Shown here piece after piece: positions 33,057-42,667 of a stretch of 64,000 bases of DNA (the stretch's first letter is position 1; each line of letters starts with the position of its first letter). Below the pieces are notes generated by a model. The model searched no databases and had not been told where the DNA came from. It was given only the letters and a program-made list of their open reading frames with translations. The DNA is from Mucilaginibacter polytrichastri. Lineage in GTDB: Bacteria; Bacteroidota; Bacteroidia; Sphingobacteriales; Sphingobacteriaceae. Location: positions 3,009,654-3,073,653 of the forward strand of contig NZ_MPPL01000001.1 in the NCBI RefSeq assembly GCF_001911425.1, in the 5' to 3' direction. The translations under genes and the position numbers were made by a program.

Positions 33057-33713
33057 ATGCAAACGTTTACAGAAGAAAACTACCTCAAAACTATTTACAA
33101 GCTCTCTGAAGATGCTGAATCAGTTACCACCAATCAACTGGCTGCTGTACTGCACACTAAGGCAGCATCTGTTACAGATATGCTGAAGAAACTTTCGGAA
33201 AAAAAGCTGATAGACTATATACCTTACTATGGCGTAACTCTTACCGAAACCGGCAAAAGAATAGCGGTAGATGTAGTGCGCAGGCACCGTTTATGGGAAT
33301 ACTTTTTGGTAGAAAAGCTAAATTTTAAGTGGGACGAGGTACATGAAATGGCCGAAGAACTGGAACATATTTCGTCGGTAGAGCTGGTTGACCGGCTGGA
33401 TCAGTTTATGGGGCACCCCGCTTACGACCCGCATGGCGACCCCATCCCCGATAAGCATGGCCGTATAAAACAACATGAATTTAAACCAATCAGCCAGTTA
33501 AGTGTTGACGAATGCGGCGTAATATCCGGCGTGCGCGAGCACTCCCCGGCCTTTTTGCAATACCTCGAAAAACTGAACCTGATGCTGGGCAACCAGATCA
33601 GGGTGATCGAAGTATTGGTTTATGACCAATCGGTAGTGTTAACAGTTAATCAATCAGAAAACAAGATCAGCATCAGTAAAGAAGCTGCCAAAAATATTTT
33701 AGTAACCTCATGA
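33057..33713 (+). CDS. mntR: MntR/DtxR-family metal-dependent transcriptional regulator
   Basis: 218 residues. A winged helix (ENYLKTIYKLSEDAESVTTN, TKAASVTDMLKKLSEKKLID) precedes the metal-binding dimerisation domain (VVRRHRLWEYFLVEKLNFKW, MAEELEHISSVELVDRLDQF), which carries the His and Glu ligands. HPAYDPHGDPIPDKHG leads to a C-terminal FeoA/SH3-like domain. It senses Mn2+ or Fe2+. Its stop overlaps the mntH start by four bases (ATGA at 33710-33713), so the two are translationally coupled. The choice of Mn over Fe follows from the Nramp partner. Confidence 0.88.
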   Translation: MQTFTEENYLKTIYKLSEDAESVTTNQLAAVLHTKAASVTDMLKKLSEKKLIDYIPYYGVTLTETGKRIAVDVVRRHRLWEYFLVEKLNFKWDEVHEMAEELEHISSVELVDRLDQFMGHPAYDPHGDPIPDKHGRIKQHEFKPISQLSVDECGVISGVREHSPAFLQYLEKLNLMLGNQIRVIEVLVYDQSVVLTVNQSENKISISKEAAKNILVTS

Positions 33714-35584
33714 GCGAATCTCTAGGTAATGTACACGGCTCGGTAGCCACTGATAAAAGCACCGGCTGGCGCAGATTTTTATCATTTATTGGCCCTGCCT
33801 ATTTAATCTGTGTTGGTTATATGGACCCCGGCAACTGGGCAACAGACCTGGCTGCAGGCAGTCAGTTTGGGTACAGGCTCATTTGGGTATTGCTGCTCTC
33901 AAACCTTGTGGCTTTACTGCTGCAATCATTAAGCGCTCGCCTGGGTATCGTGCGCGGGCTGGATTTGGCCCAGGCATCCAAACATGCTTATAGCCGCTTT
34001 ATTAACTTTTGCCTGTTTATACTGGCCCAGATAGCCATTGTGGCCTGCGATTTGGCCGAGATTATAGGTATGGCTATTGGCTTAAACCTTCTTTTTGGTT
34101 TACCGATGATCTGGGGCGTATCGCTCACGTTGCTGGATACCCTGCTCCTCTTGTTTCTAATGAACAAGGGCATGCGCAAGCTCGAAGGCTTTATTGTATC
34201 GCTGATATTTATTGTGGGCCTTTCCTTCCTTACAGAAATGTTTATTGTTAAACCAGATGTGGGCGCAATAGCCAGGGGCTTTATTCCGCATGCCTTATCG
34301 GGTAGTGCTTTATATATTGCCATTGGTATTATTGGGGCTACGGTAATGCCGCATAACCTTTACCTGCATTCCTCGCTGGTGCAAACCCGCAAAATTGAGC
34401 GGACTGACGAGGGCATCAGGAATGCTATTAAATATAATATCTGGGATACAACAATTGCGCTTAACCTGGCTTTTTTTGTCAACGCTGCTATATTGATACT
34501 GGCTGCCAGTGCATTTTTCACCAAAGGCTTTCACCAGGTAGCAGAAATTCAGGATGCTTATAAACTATTAGAGAAAATCTTCGGCAGTATGGCACCTACA
34601 CTGTTTGCCATCGCGCTGATCGCCTCCGGCCAAAGTTCTACCATAACCGGTACCCTTGCCGGGCAAATTGTAATGGAAGGCCACATTAACCTGCGCATAG
34701 CGCCCTGGCTTCGCCGCTTGCTTACCAGGTTACTGGCTATTATACCTGCCTACTTTACGCTGTTATATGCGGGCACAGATGCCCTTGGCCACCTGCTGGT
34801 ATTAAGCCAAGTGGTGCTGAGCTTACAGCTTGGGTTTGCTGTGATCCCGCTGATCCATTTTACATCCGACAAAGTACGGATGGGCAAATTTGTGATTAAC
34901 AAATGGGTTAAAGCTACAGCCTGGGTATTTGCAGTGATGATTGTGGTACTCAATGTACAACTGGTAATACAGCAAATTGGCGAATGGAGCAAATCGGGCG
35001 CGGTATCACCTTTTGTATTGTACTCCATCATTATCCCGGTAATTATTGCCATAGGCATTTTGCTGATCTACGTAACGCTTCGCCCGTTTCTGTTTAAAAC
35101 ACCAGACAAACCAAACAATGTACCGCATGGCATAGCAAGCGCCATCCACGAGATAGGCAGAATCCATTACGGACACATTGGTGTATCGTTAGATTTTTCG
35201 CGAAACGATTGGGAATCTATCAGGCACGGCGTAATGCAGGGCGGCAAAGAAGCCCGGTATACCCTGATCCACGTAGTGGAAACCGCCGGGGCCAAATATC
35301 ACGGTACCGATGTAATGGATATGGAAACCCAAAGTGATGCTAATAACCTGCAACAATATGCCGATGAACTTTGTAGTTTAGGTTATGATGCCCATGCCCG
35401 CATTGGTTACGGCTCTACCGCTACCGGGATTGCCGATGTGGTGAAGGATGAAAACGTTGATTTTTTGGTGATGGGATCGCACGGGCATAAATTTTTAAAA
35501 GACCTTATTTTCGGCACAACCGTTAACGAGGTACGGCATAAGGTAAAGGTGCCGGTGTTAATTGTAAAACCTCTACCTAAATAA
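33710..35584 (+). CDS. mntH: Nramp-family metal transporter fused to a UspA domain (MntH-Usp)
   Basis: 624 residues, about 200 longer than a normal MntH. Residues 20-460 form the Nramp transporter: the helix 1 metal motif DPGN (39-42) and the helix 6 motif MPHN (213-216) that coordinate Mn2+ or Fe2+ are intact, with about eleven membrane helices. Residues about 480-624 form a universal stress protein domain ending with the ATP-binding pattern GSHGHKFLKDLIFG-TTVNEV and VKVPVLIVKPLPK. The Usp domain would lie in the cytoplasm and may gate uptake by nucleotide status. Co-transcribed with mntR. Confidence 0.92.
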   Translation: MSESLGNVHGSVATDKSTGWRRFLSFIGPAYLICVGYMDPGNWATDLAAGSQFGYRLIWVLLLSNLVALLLQSLSARLGIVRGLDLAQASKHAYSRFINFCLFILAQIAIVACDLAEIIGMAIGLNLLFGLPMIWGVSLTLLDTLLLLFLMNKGMRKLEGFIVSLIFIVGLSFLTEMFIVKPDVGAIARGFIPHALSGSALYIAIGIIGATVMPHNLYLHSSLVQTRKIERTDEGIRNAIKYNIWDTTIALNLAFFVNAAILILAASAFFTKGFHQVAEIQDAYKLLEKIFGSMAPTLFAIALIASGQSSTITGTLAGQIVMEGHINLRIAPWLRRLLTRLLAIIPAYFTLLYAGTDALGHLLVLSQVVLSLQLGFAVIPLIHFTSDKVRMGKFVINKWVKATAWVFAVMIVVLNVQLVIQQIGEWSKSGAVSPFVLYSIIIPVIIAIGILLIYVTLRPFLFKTPDKPNNVPHGIASAIHEIGRIHYGHIGVSLDFSRNDWESIRHGVMQGGKEARYTLIHVVETAGAKYHGTDVMDMETQSDANNLQQYADELCSLGYDAHARIGYGSTATGIADVVKDENVDFLVMGSHGHKFLKDLIFGTTVNEVRHKVKVPVLIVKPLPK

Positions 35585-35603
35585 TTCGCATATTTGCAAA
35601 CTA

Positions 35604-36053
35604 ATGGCTGAAGACTTATATATAAAAAATAAAAAGGCATACTTTGAATATCATGTACTCGATGAATACGTGGCCGGGATTAAACTGTTGGGTACCGAAA
35701 TTAAATCTATTCGCGATGGTAAAGCCAATTTGAATGACGCTTTCTGTACTTTCATTGATAGCCAGCTCTATATCCGTAACCTGCACATTGCAGAATATTC
35801 GCACGGCTCGTTCTATAACCACGAAGCCAAGCGCGACCGTGTTTTATTATTGAATAAAAAGGAACTCAAAAAGCTAAAAACACGCACCGAAGAAAAAGGC
35901 TTCACCATCATCCCGCTGGCCATATTTGTGAGCGACCGTGGTTTCGCCAAACTAAAAATAGCCCTTGCCCAAGGTAAAAAAACCTTCGACAAACGCGAAA
36001 CTATGAAAGAACGTGATACAAAGGTTGAGATGGATAGAGCGATGAAAAGGTAA
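35604..36053 (+). CDS. smpB: SsrA-binding protein SmpB
   Basis: 149 residues, OB-fold. KNKKAYFEYHVLDEYVAGIK, GTEIKSIRDGKANLNDAF, AKRDRVLLLNKKELKKL and GFTIIPLAIFVSDRGFAKLK are diagnostic. It ends in a basic tail (KKTFDKRETMKERDTKVEMD) that enters the ribosome. It brings tmRNA to stalled ribosomes. No tmRNA gene was seen here. A near-consensus CATATTTG lies 7 bases before the start. Confidence 0.96.
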   Translation: MAEDLYIKNKKAYFEYHVLDEYVAGIKLLGTEIKSIRDGKANLNDAFCTFIDSQLYIRNLHIAEYSHGSFYNHEAKRDRVLLLNKKELKKLKTRTEEKGFTIIPLAIFVSDRGFAKLKIALAQGKKTFDKRETMKERDTKVEMDRAMKR

Positions 36054-36385
36054 GTAGTGGTAGGATTAGTAGCAGTGGCAGTAATAAGTTATTGCACCGA
36101 AGAACCTTTAATAACCCATAATTGTGGCCTCTTAATTTTCGGGTAGCACAACACCAGCCCCAGCACTCACTTTAACAGAAAATTGAGTAGCCACGAGTTT
36201 TCTTTTTGGTACTTTTTCTTTTGCGGAAAAAGAAAAAGTACATCCACTAACGATTAATGCATCACACTACCATTCCTAATGGAAAACGGCTTGTGCTACA
36301 TTTAGGTCAGTACCAATAGGTTTGGGATTGCTTCGTACCTCCCAATAACGCGTTGTGTTAAACGGGCCTTCTTGGCTCTAGGTAT
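36054..36385. other. gene-free stretch with a long A/T hairpin
   Basis: No gene is seen. An inverted repeat of 14-base arms (GTACTTTTTCTTTT at 36209-36222, AAAAGAAAAAGTAC at 36228-36241) lies near the middle. Such elements are dispersed in related genomes as far as I recall. It may terminate smpB or pcm. Confidence 0.55.
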
Positions 36386-37042
36386 TCACCAAGCCTTGTC
36401 CCCTACCAACGGCACAAACCTGAAAGTATCCAGCACCACCTTCTCATAATCATTTTCGGCAACCTTAAGTATGGTTACCATTTTTTGTTCGCTTTCGCTG
36501 CCTACGGGTATAATAAGCAGGCCACCTATTTTAAGTTGTTTCAGCAATATTTCGGGCACGGTTGGGGCACCTGCGGTGACAATAATTTTATCGTAAGGCG
36601 CATGAGATTCTATCCCTCTCGAGCCATCTCCTAAAAAGAAATGTGGTTTATAACCCATATACGGCAATACCTGTTTGGTACGCTCGTAAAGCTTCTCCTG
36701 GCGTTCTATAGTATAAACCTTAGCACCTAGTTCAAGCAAAATGCAGGTTTGGTAGCCCGAGCCTGTACCTATTTCCAATACCTTGTCGTTTTTACTAACG
36801 TGCAGCAGTTGGGTTTGGTAAGCTACGGTATAAGGCTGCGAAATGGTTTGCCCCTCGCCAATCGGGAAGGCAATATCCTTGTAAGCCTGGTTCCAGAAAG
36901 TTTCGTCGAAAAAGTAGTGGCGGGGTACTTTGCCAATAGCTTGTAGCACGCGTTCGTCATCAATGCCTTTCTTCGCTAAAATATCAACCAGCCTTTTGCG
37001 GGCACCCTTTTCGCGATAATTGTCTATAAACTTGTAGGCCAT
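36386..37042 (-). CDS. pcm: protein-L-isoaspartate O-methyltransferase
   Basis: 218 residues from ATG 37042 (MAYKFIDNYREKGARKRLVD). The family order is complete: RHYFFDETFWNQAYKDIAFP, GEGQTISQPYTVAYQTQLL, motif I KVLEIGTGSGYQTCILLELG, VYTIERQEKLYERTKQVL, and the later YDKIIVTAGAPTVPEILLKQ. It repairs isoaspartyl residues in damaged proteins using S-adenosylmethionine. A perfect -7 element lies upstream. Transcribed alone. Confidence 0.93.
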   Translation of the reverse strand: MAYKFIDNYREKGARKRLVDILAKKGIDDERVLQAIGKVPRHYFFDETFWNQAYKDIAFPIGEGQTISQPYTVAYQTQLLHVSKNDKVLEIGTGSGYQTCILLELGAKVYTIERQEKLYERTKQVLPYMGYKPHFFLGDGSRGIESHAPYDKIIVTAGAPTVPEILLKQLKIGGLLIIPVGSESEQKMVTILKVAENDYEKVVLDTFRFVPLVGDKAW

Positions 37043-37050
37043 TGTTAGCA

Positions 37051-37058
37051 CAAAGTTA
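37051..37058 (-). promoter_or_regulatory. -7 element TAACTTTG of pcm
   Basis: A perfect TAnnTTTG on the minus strand, eight bases before the pcm ATG, giving a leader of only a few bases. Confidence 0.6.
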
Positions 37059-37168
37059 GGCAATTTGGGCCATGCTACAGTCTGCTATAATTTAATGTTA
37101 GTATTGACATGTTTTAAGCCTGTTGTTTTTCAGCCGCTTAATTTACTAACAGTACAAGCACATTAAAT

Positions 37169-39655
37169 TTAATACGGATCAACATCCGGCTGTACAAGGC
37201 TGCCTTTACTGAGTTTGGTGGTTTGAAACTGCAATAGCACAGCACGAATTATATCTTTAGCCTTGTTAAGCGAGTCGGCATCCCGTTCAAACTTCAGCAT
37301 AATGGTTTTAATATAGAAGTTACGGATGCGGCTTACCAGCGGATACTCGGGGCCAATAACCCGGTCGCCAAAATGCTTACGGAGTTCTGTACCCAGAAAC
37401 TCGGCCTGCTGATAAAGCATATCAGGATCCTTATGCTTAATATCCAGCTGGATAAGGCGGTAAAATGGCGGGTACTTAAAACTTTTTCGTTCGTCGATCT
37501 CATTTTTGTACAGCGCAGCATAATCGTTATCTATCACCTGCTGTATTACGCGGTGGCTGGGGTCGTAAGTTTGTATCACTACCTTACCCTGCTTGCCCCT
37601 GCGGCCAGCCCTGCCGCTTACTTGGGCCAGCATCTGGAAACTACGCTCATTGGCACGAAAATCGGGATACTTTAACAGGCTATCGGCATTGATAATACCG
37701 ATAACTGTAACATCGGCAAAGTCCAGCCCTTTGGCTACCATTTGGGTGCCCACTAATATGTCCAGGCGTTTTTCTTCCAGGTCATTCATAATGTTCTGAA
37801 AGGCGTTTTTGGCGCGGGTAGTATCCAGGTCCATCCGCATAATGCGGGCTTCGGGCATTAAAACGGTAAGTTCATCCTCCACCTTTTCGGTGCCAAAACC
37901 CTTATACTCTAAATGCGCCGAACCACAAGCCGGGCAAGTGGTTGGGCTATCTTCTTTATAGCCGCAGTAATGGCAATGCATTTTACCACTGCTTTTATGG
38001 AAGGTTAAACTCACATCGCAGTTAATGCATTTGGGCGTAAAGGCACAGGTTTTACACATCATTACCGGTGCATAACCACGGCGGTTCTGAAACAGGATGA
38101 TCTGCTCTTTACGCTCAATCGCTTGCTTCATATCATCCATCAGCACACTGGTAAAGTGCGATTGCATGGTCTTTTTCTTCAACTCTTCGGCAATGTTCAC
38201 TACCTCTATTTGCGGCATTTCTACACCGCCATAACGTGTTTTTAGTTCTGCAAAGCCGAACTTGCCATTTTGTGCATTATAGTATGATTCGATGGATGGC
38301 GTGGCAGACCCCAGCAGCACCTTACCCTGGTATAAGGCCGAAAGATAAATAGCGGCATCCCTCGCATTGTAGCGTGGTGCCGGGTCGAATTGTTTGTAAG
38401 AAGTTTCATGCTCTTCATCCACCACAATCAGCCCCAGATCTGCAAAGGGCAAAAACACCGACGAGCGCGCGCCAAGTACGATCTTGTAGCTGCCGTCCAG
38501 CACTTTCTGCCATACCTCCACCCGCTCCTGGTCGTTAAAGCGGGAGTGGTAAACACCTATAGATTCGCCGAAATACCGGCGCAAGCGTTCTATAATATGG
38601 GTGGTGAGGGCAATCTCCGGCAACAGGTAAAGCACCTGCCTGCCCGAGGCAATCATTTCCTCAATCAGTTTAATATAAAGCTGTGTTTTGCCCGACGACG
38701 TGATGCCATGCAGCAGTACCACATCCTTCTGCTCAAACTGCTCGCGAATGCTGGCTAAAACGTTTTCTTGTTCATCACTCAAAACAGCGGTGAGTTCGGG
38801 GTCATTATCGCCTTCAAAAAACAGGCGGCTCACGTTTACATCTTCGGCAATCATGATCTCTTTTTCAACCAAAGCTTTAATCACTGCCGAACTTGCGCCG
38901 GATGCTTCGATCAAATCGGGCTTGGAAACCTTTTTGCCACCCCGAGAAAGGTTGAGGTAGGCCAGCACCACATCTGCCTGTTTAGGCGCCCGCTTTTCCA
39001 GTATCTCAAACAACTCCCGCATCTGGTCGTGCTGATAAATGGGATTTAGTTTAATGTAAGTACGTTTGCGCGGTTTATAACGTTCGTTAACCGTTTCAGA
39101 AATCATGATTAGATTTTTCTCGAACATTATTTTCAAAATCGGCATTACCGTTTTTTGGCCCAGCAGCTTGGCAATGTCACTAACCGTTAACTCGGGCTGT
39201 ATGTCGAGCGCATCAACAATCAGGTATTCTTTATCGTTAAGGCCCGATCTATCGATCTCGTAATCTTTGTTCAGTACAATTTTAGTTTCGCTGGCCAGTT
39301 TTAAGGCCGATGGCAGGGCGGCATTCATTACCTCGCCCGTATTGCACAGGTAATAATTGGCCATCCATTGCCAAAAACCCAATTGCACATCGGTAACTAC
39401 GGGCTGCTCGTCCAGCACATCCATCAGGTATTTGGCCTCGTACTTTTCGGGCGCGTGCTCGCTGATACCGGCAATAATGGCCGTGTACAATTTGCTTTTA
39501 CCAAACTGCACCACCACCCTTTTGCCTATAGCCACAGCATCGTTCAGTTCGAACGGAACGCGGTAGGTATAGTTTTTGGCAATAGCCAACGGTAAAATAA
39601 CGTCAACAAAAAGCGTTTTACGGCCGGCGTTGTATGTTTCCGCAAATTCGAGCAT
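37169..39655 (-). CDS. priA: primosomal protein N' (replication restart helicase PriA)
   Basis: 828 residues. An N-terminal DNA-binding domain (FVDVILPLAIAKNYTYRVPF) precedes the helicase core: Walker A GITSSGKTQLYI, DEEH box VVDEEHETSYKQFDPAPRY, and motif SVFLPFADLGL. A zinc region with eight Cys in four pairs (CKTC, CINC, CHYC, CPAC) is intact, then GTQMVAKGLDF and QVSGRAGRRGKQG. It loads the replisome at collapsed forks. The downstream end is unpaired; the DUF423 gene lies 5 bases upstream, so they share a transcript. Confidence 0.95.
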   Translation of the reverse strand: MLEFAETYNAGRKTLFVDVILPLAIAKNYTYRVPFELNDAVAIGKRVVVQFGKSKLYTAIIAGISEHAPEKYEAKYLMDVLDEQPVVTDVQLGFWQWMANYYLCNTGEVMNAALPSALKLASETKIVLNKDYEIDRSGLNDKEYLIVDALDIQPELTVSDIAKLLGQKTVMPILKIMFEKNLIMISETVNERYKPRKRTYIKLNPIYQHDQMRELFEILEKRAPKQADVVLAYLNLSRGGKKVSKPDLIEASGASSAVIKALVEKEIMIAEDVNVSRLFFEGDNDPELTAVLSDEQENVLASIREQFEQKDVVLLHGITSSGKTQLYIKLIEEMIASGRQVLYLLPEIALTTHIIERLRRYFGESIGVYHSRFNDQERVEVWQKVLDGSYKIVLGARSSVFLPFADLGLIVVDEEHETSYKQFDPAPRYNARDAAIYLSALYQGKVLLGSATPSIESYYNAQNGKFGFAELKTRYGGVEMPQIEVVNIAEELKKKTMQSHFTSVLMDDMKQAIERKEQIILFQNRRGYAPVMMCKTCAFTPKCINCDVSLTFHKSSGKMHCHYCGYKEDSPTTCPACGSAHLEYKGFGTEKVEDELTVLMPEARIMRMDLDTTRAKNAFQNIMNDLEEKRLDILVGTQMVAKGLDFADVTVIGIINADSLLKYPDFRANERSFQMLAQVSGRAGRRGKQGKVVIQTYDPSHRVIQQVIDNDYAALYKNEIDERKSFKYPPFYRLIQLDIKHKDPDMLYQQAEFLGTELRKHFGDRVIGPEYPLVSRIRNFYIKTIMLKFERDADSLNKAKDIIRAVLLQFQTTKLSKGSLVQPDVDPY

Positions 39656-39660
39656 CTATA

Positions 39661-40047
39661 TTATCTGTGTCTGACGGCTGCAACAGCCAAAGTGATCCAT
39701 CCGGATATAAAAAGTAAACCGCCTACAGGCGTAACCGGGCCAAGCCAGTGTAGCCAGCTCCAGCCCAAAACATCGCGGCATGCAAGCAAGTACAACGAGC
39801 CCGAAAAAAGCACAATGCCGAGTGTAAAAAGCCAGTACCCGGTAAAAATTACATTATTTTTGAACCGCCCGAAGGTGGATAAAAACAGCAATGCGAAAAC
39901 ATGGTAAAAATGATACTGTACGGCGGTATGCCATACTTCCAGTTGCGATTGTGTTAAAACAGCCTTTAATGCGTGTGCGCCAAAAGCACCTGTAATTACG
40001 GCAAGCACACCTAATAATGCACCTGTTACTACTATTTGTTTGTTCAT
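39661..40047 (-). CDS. DUF423 integral membrane protein (YgdD-like)
   Basis: 128 residues with four hydrophobic helices. The family hallmark is visible: VITGAFGAHALKAVLTQSQL, then WHTAVQYHFYHVFALLFLS, and the last helices with WLHWLGPVTPVGGLLFISGW. It is an inner-membrane protein of unknown function, widespread in bacteria. It is the first gene of a probable two-gene unit with priA. Confidence 0.9.
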   Translation of the reverse strand: MNKQIVVTGALLGVLAVITGAFGAHALKAVLTQSQLEVWHTAVQYHFYHVFALLFLSTFGRFKNNVIFTGYWLFTLGIVLFSGSLYLLACRDVLGWSWLHWLGPVTPVGGLLFISGWITLAVAAVRHR

Positions 40048-40109
40048 GATGGGTATTTGGCTAAATTAACCATTTGAAAGAATTACTTTATGGGCATTGC
40101 GTAAAAATC

Positions 40110-40117
40110 TACCTTTG
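40110..40117 (+). promoter_or_regulatory. -7 element TACCTTTG
   Basis: A perfect TAnnTTTG 15 bases before the start of the gene at 40133. No TTG occurs at the correct upstream distance. Confidence 0.5.
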
Positions 40118-40132
40118 CTATAACTAAATACG

Positions 40133-41722
40133 ATGAAACACCTGATTACCACCCTGATTTTGCTTATTGCTACGGCAGTGGTAACTGTTGTTTATTTCAA
40201 AAACCTGAGTCCGCCGGGGCGCAGGCCGGTTGAAGTGATGCAGCACATCCCCGAAGATGCCTCGTTGATTGCCGAATTTAGCAACGACGAAGGCTTTTAC
40301 GAAGCATTTAGCGGCAACCATTTACTAACCGCCATTGCCGGGCCTGATAAAACTACCGAACTGGATGCCCTGCGCAAATACCTTTTGAACAATACTGCAC
40401 TAAAACCGTATTTTAATAATCAGCCTATCTATGTATCCATCCATCCTTCTGTTGCAAACCAGGTTGATTTTCTATTGACCACCTCTGTAGATAAGGATTT
40501 TAAAGGATCGATACTATCCCAGCTGAAAAATACTGCCGGCGACAGTGTTATTATTGAGCCGATTAAAAAGGGAGATAAGCAGTTGTACCAAATAAACATT
40601 ACCGGCCTAAAGCGCCCTTTCTTTCTGGCCGAAATCGAACACCAGATCTTTACCGGCAGTTTCTCCGACGAATTGATCAGCAAGAGCATTAACTACGATT
40701 TTAAGCAGCATAAACACACCTTTTTACAGCTATCGGAGCAGCAGCACAACAATGCCATGGCCATATTGTATGTAAACTATACCCAGCTACAGCCGTTGTT
40801 TCAGCAAATGTTTGAGAACAGTAACCCGGATTTGTTCAGGGCGTTTCGTATTATACCGGCACAGGCAGCCTTGAGCTTAAACTATAAAACCGACGCGCTG
40901 ATGCTTAATGGCCTTACGGAACTGGAACCTAATAAACCCATTAGCTATCTTAATTTATTTACATCGCAAAAACCAGTTGAGAATCACTTAAAGGAGATCT
41001 TCCCTTCTACCACCGCCTACAGCACCAGTTTCTCGGTATCGAACCCCGTTAAATTTATTAAAGACCTGGCCGCATGGAACAATAAAAGCGGCAGTAAAGA
41101 AAAGCAACAAGCGCTTTTTAAACAAATTAAAACAGAAACCGGCGTTAATATAGACAAGGAGTTTAACAGCGTTTTGGGTGCCGAATTTGCCGTGGTTACC
41201 ACCCGGTTTGAAGAAAAGCTGGCTATTATAGAGGTAAGCAACGGCCAGCAATTATTCCCCTCTATGATGAACATCAGCAACGCGGTGAGTGATAATATCG
41301 GTCAGTTTAAATACAGCAGGATACCGTTTTACCTGCTGGGAGATGCCTTCGGTATTTTCAACAAGCCATACTTTATGATCATTAATAACTATTTGATACT
41401 GGCCAATACACCTTCAGAACTGCGGGCTTATGCGGATAGTTACAACAACCAGAAATTTTTGAACAAAACAGAATCATTCAACGATTTTGATGATATGCTC
41501 TCCGAGCGCAGTAATGTGGCCTTTTTCATTAACTTTAAAAATATGAAGCAAGTGTTTAAGCGCGACCTGAAGCCTGGTTTTAATGATGCCTTTCAGCATA
41601 ATGACCCCGGTTTTAAAAACTACTATGCGGCATCGTACCAGTTAATAGCATCTGACAATAACTATTACACCAACTTTTGTATGAAGCTGGCCAAGGTTGA
41701 TTCTACTAAAACAGAGCGGTAA
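40133..41722 (+). CDS. membrane-anchored protein with DUF3352-like features
   Basis: 529 residues. An N-terminal helix (HLITTLILLIATAVVTVVYF) anchors a large extracytoplasmic domain. It shows HIPEDASLIAEFSNDEGFYE, FLLTTSVDKDFKG, KGDKQLYQINITGL, GAEFAVVTTRFEEKLAIIEV and ILANTPSELRAYADSYNNQ. The alternation of beta strands with statements about a 'substrate value' domain resembles DUF3352 proteins, but I hold this only as a likely match. The role is unknown. It converges with tsaB with no gap between the stop codons. Confidence 0.7.
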   Translation: MKHLITTLILLIATAVVTVVYFKNLSPPGRRPVEVMQHIPEDASLIAEFSNDEGFYEAFSGNHLLTAIAGPDKTTELDALRKYLLNNTALKPYFNNQPIYVSIHPSVANQVDFLLTTSVDKDFKGSILSQLKNTAGDSVIIEPIKKGDKQLYQINITGLKRPFFLAEIEHQIFTGSFSDELISKSINYDFKQHKHTFLQLSEQQHNNAMAILYVNYTQLQPLFQQMFENSNPDLFRAFRIIPAQAALSLNYKTDALMLNGLTELEPNKPISYLNLFTSQKPVENHLKEIFPSTTAYSTSFSVSNPVKFIKDLAAWNNKSGSKEKQQALFKQIKTETGVNIDKEFNSVLGAEFAVVTTRFEEKLAIIEVSNGQQLFPSMMNISNAVSDNIGQFKYSRIPFYLLGDAFGIFNKPYFMIINNYLILANTPSELRAYADSYNNQKFLNKTESFNDFDDMLSERSNVAFFINFKNMKQVFKRDLKPGFNDAFQHNDPGFKNYYAASYQLIASDNNYYTNFCMKLAKVDSTKTER

Positions 41723-42415
41723 TTACTTTATAGCCTTTACGCCGGCCACAAACTCTTTCAGATAATAAGGCTCGAAATAAGCAATATTTTCAAATTCTCC
41801 GGCCTCAAATTTCTGTAAAGCAAGCTGGGTTAACTGCGCGGCCGAGTTAGAAAAATCGGGCAGGAAAGTTAGTTTACCGCGGTGTGCCAGGGCTTGGATA
41901 CATTTTTCGGCACCATCACCAAATATTACTAATTGTTTTTCCGGTGCAATATCAGCGAAGCTATTGTCATCAATTATTTCGGCAGCGGTAGGTTTAATGA
42001 GTTCGCCGGTTGTGCTGTACAGGGCGGTGTAAACCTCCATACGGCGGGCATCAATCATGGGGCAAAGAATAGCCTCTGTTGCGTAAAGTGCGGAAAACTC
42101 AGCAGCGCCAGTTACCATAGCCTGCAAGGTTTCTACAGCTATTAATGGCTTATCCAGCGCAAAGCAAATACCCTTAGCTGTTGATACGCCAATGCGTAAG
42201 CCGGTATACGAGCCCGGGCCTTTACTTACAGCTACAGCGTCAATATCCTTCAATTGCTTACCTGCTGTATCACAAACATCCTGAATAAACAGGGTAATCA
42301 TTTCTGCATGTATATTACGCTCGTTAACTTCTTTAACAGCCAGTAGTTGGCCGTTTTGAGCCAGGGCGATAGAGCATACAGTGGTAGCGGTTTCTATTTG
42401 AAGGATTAAACTCAT
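41723..42415 (-). CDS. tsaB: tRNA threonylcarbamoyladenosine biosynthesis protein TsaB
   Basis: 230 residues of the ASKHA fold. LILQIETATTVCSIALAQNG, HAEMITLFIQDVC and SKGPGSYTGLRIGVSTAKGI are diagnostic. The zinc site of TsaD is absent, as expected for TsaB. It works with TsaC, TsaD and TsaE to make t6A37 in ANN-decoding tRNAs. It is the last gene of the rpmH-rnpA-yidD-tsaB unit, 9 bases after yidD. Confidence 0.95.
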   Translation of the reverse strand: MSLILQIETATTVCSIALAQNGQLLAVKEVNERNIHAEMITLFIQDVCDTAGKQLKDIDAVAVSKGPGSYTGLRIGVSTAKGICFALDKPLIAVETLQAMVTGAAEFSALYATEAILCPMIDARRMEVYTALYSTTGELIKPTAAEIIDDNSFADIAPEKQLVIFGDGAEKCIQALAHRGKLTFLPDFSNSAAQLTQLALQKFEAGEFENIAYFEPYYLKEFVAGVKAIK

Positions 42416-42424
42416 GGATGTAAT

Positions 42425-42667
42425 TTATGGTACCGGATCATGCCCGTGGCCTCCCCATGGATGGCAGCGCCCAATACGCTTCAAAGTTAACCATCCGCCT
42501 TTAAATGCACCATGTTTTTTTACGGCTTCGATACCATATTGCGAACAGGTTGGGGTATAACGGCACGATGCGCCAAGTATTGGCGATAACAGGTACTGAT
42601 ACAGCTTAATCAGCACGATAAAAATGTAGCCGAAAACGGTTTTAATTAATTTGCTTAGCGCTCTCAT
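42425..42667 (-). CDS. yidD: membrane protein insertion efficiency factor YidD
   Basis: 80 residues from ATG 42667 ([20 protein letters not shown]). It has the YidD core [40 protein letters not shown] and [12 protein letters not shown]. It helps YidC-mediated membrane insertion at the inner membrane. The start lies within rnpA (26-base overlap), the classic arrangement. An alternative ATG nine codons upstream would extend the overlap. Confidence 0.95.
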   Translation of the reverse strand: MRALSKLIKTVFGYIFIVLIKLYQYLLSPILGASCRYTPTCSQYGIEAVKKHGAFKGGWLTLKRIGRCHPWGGHGHDPVP

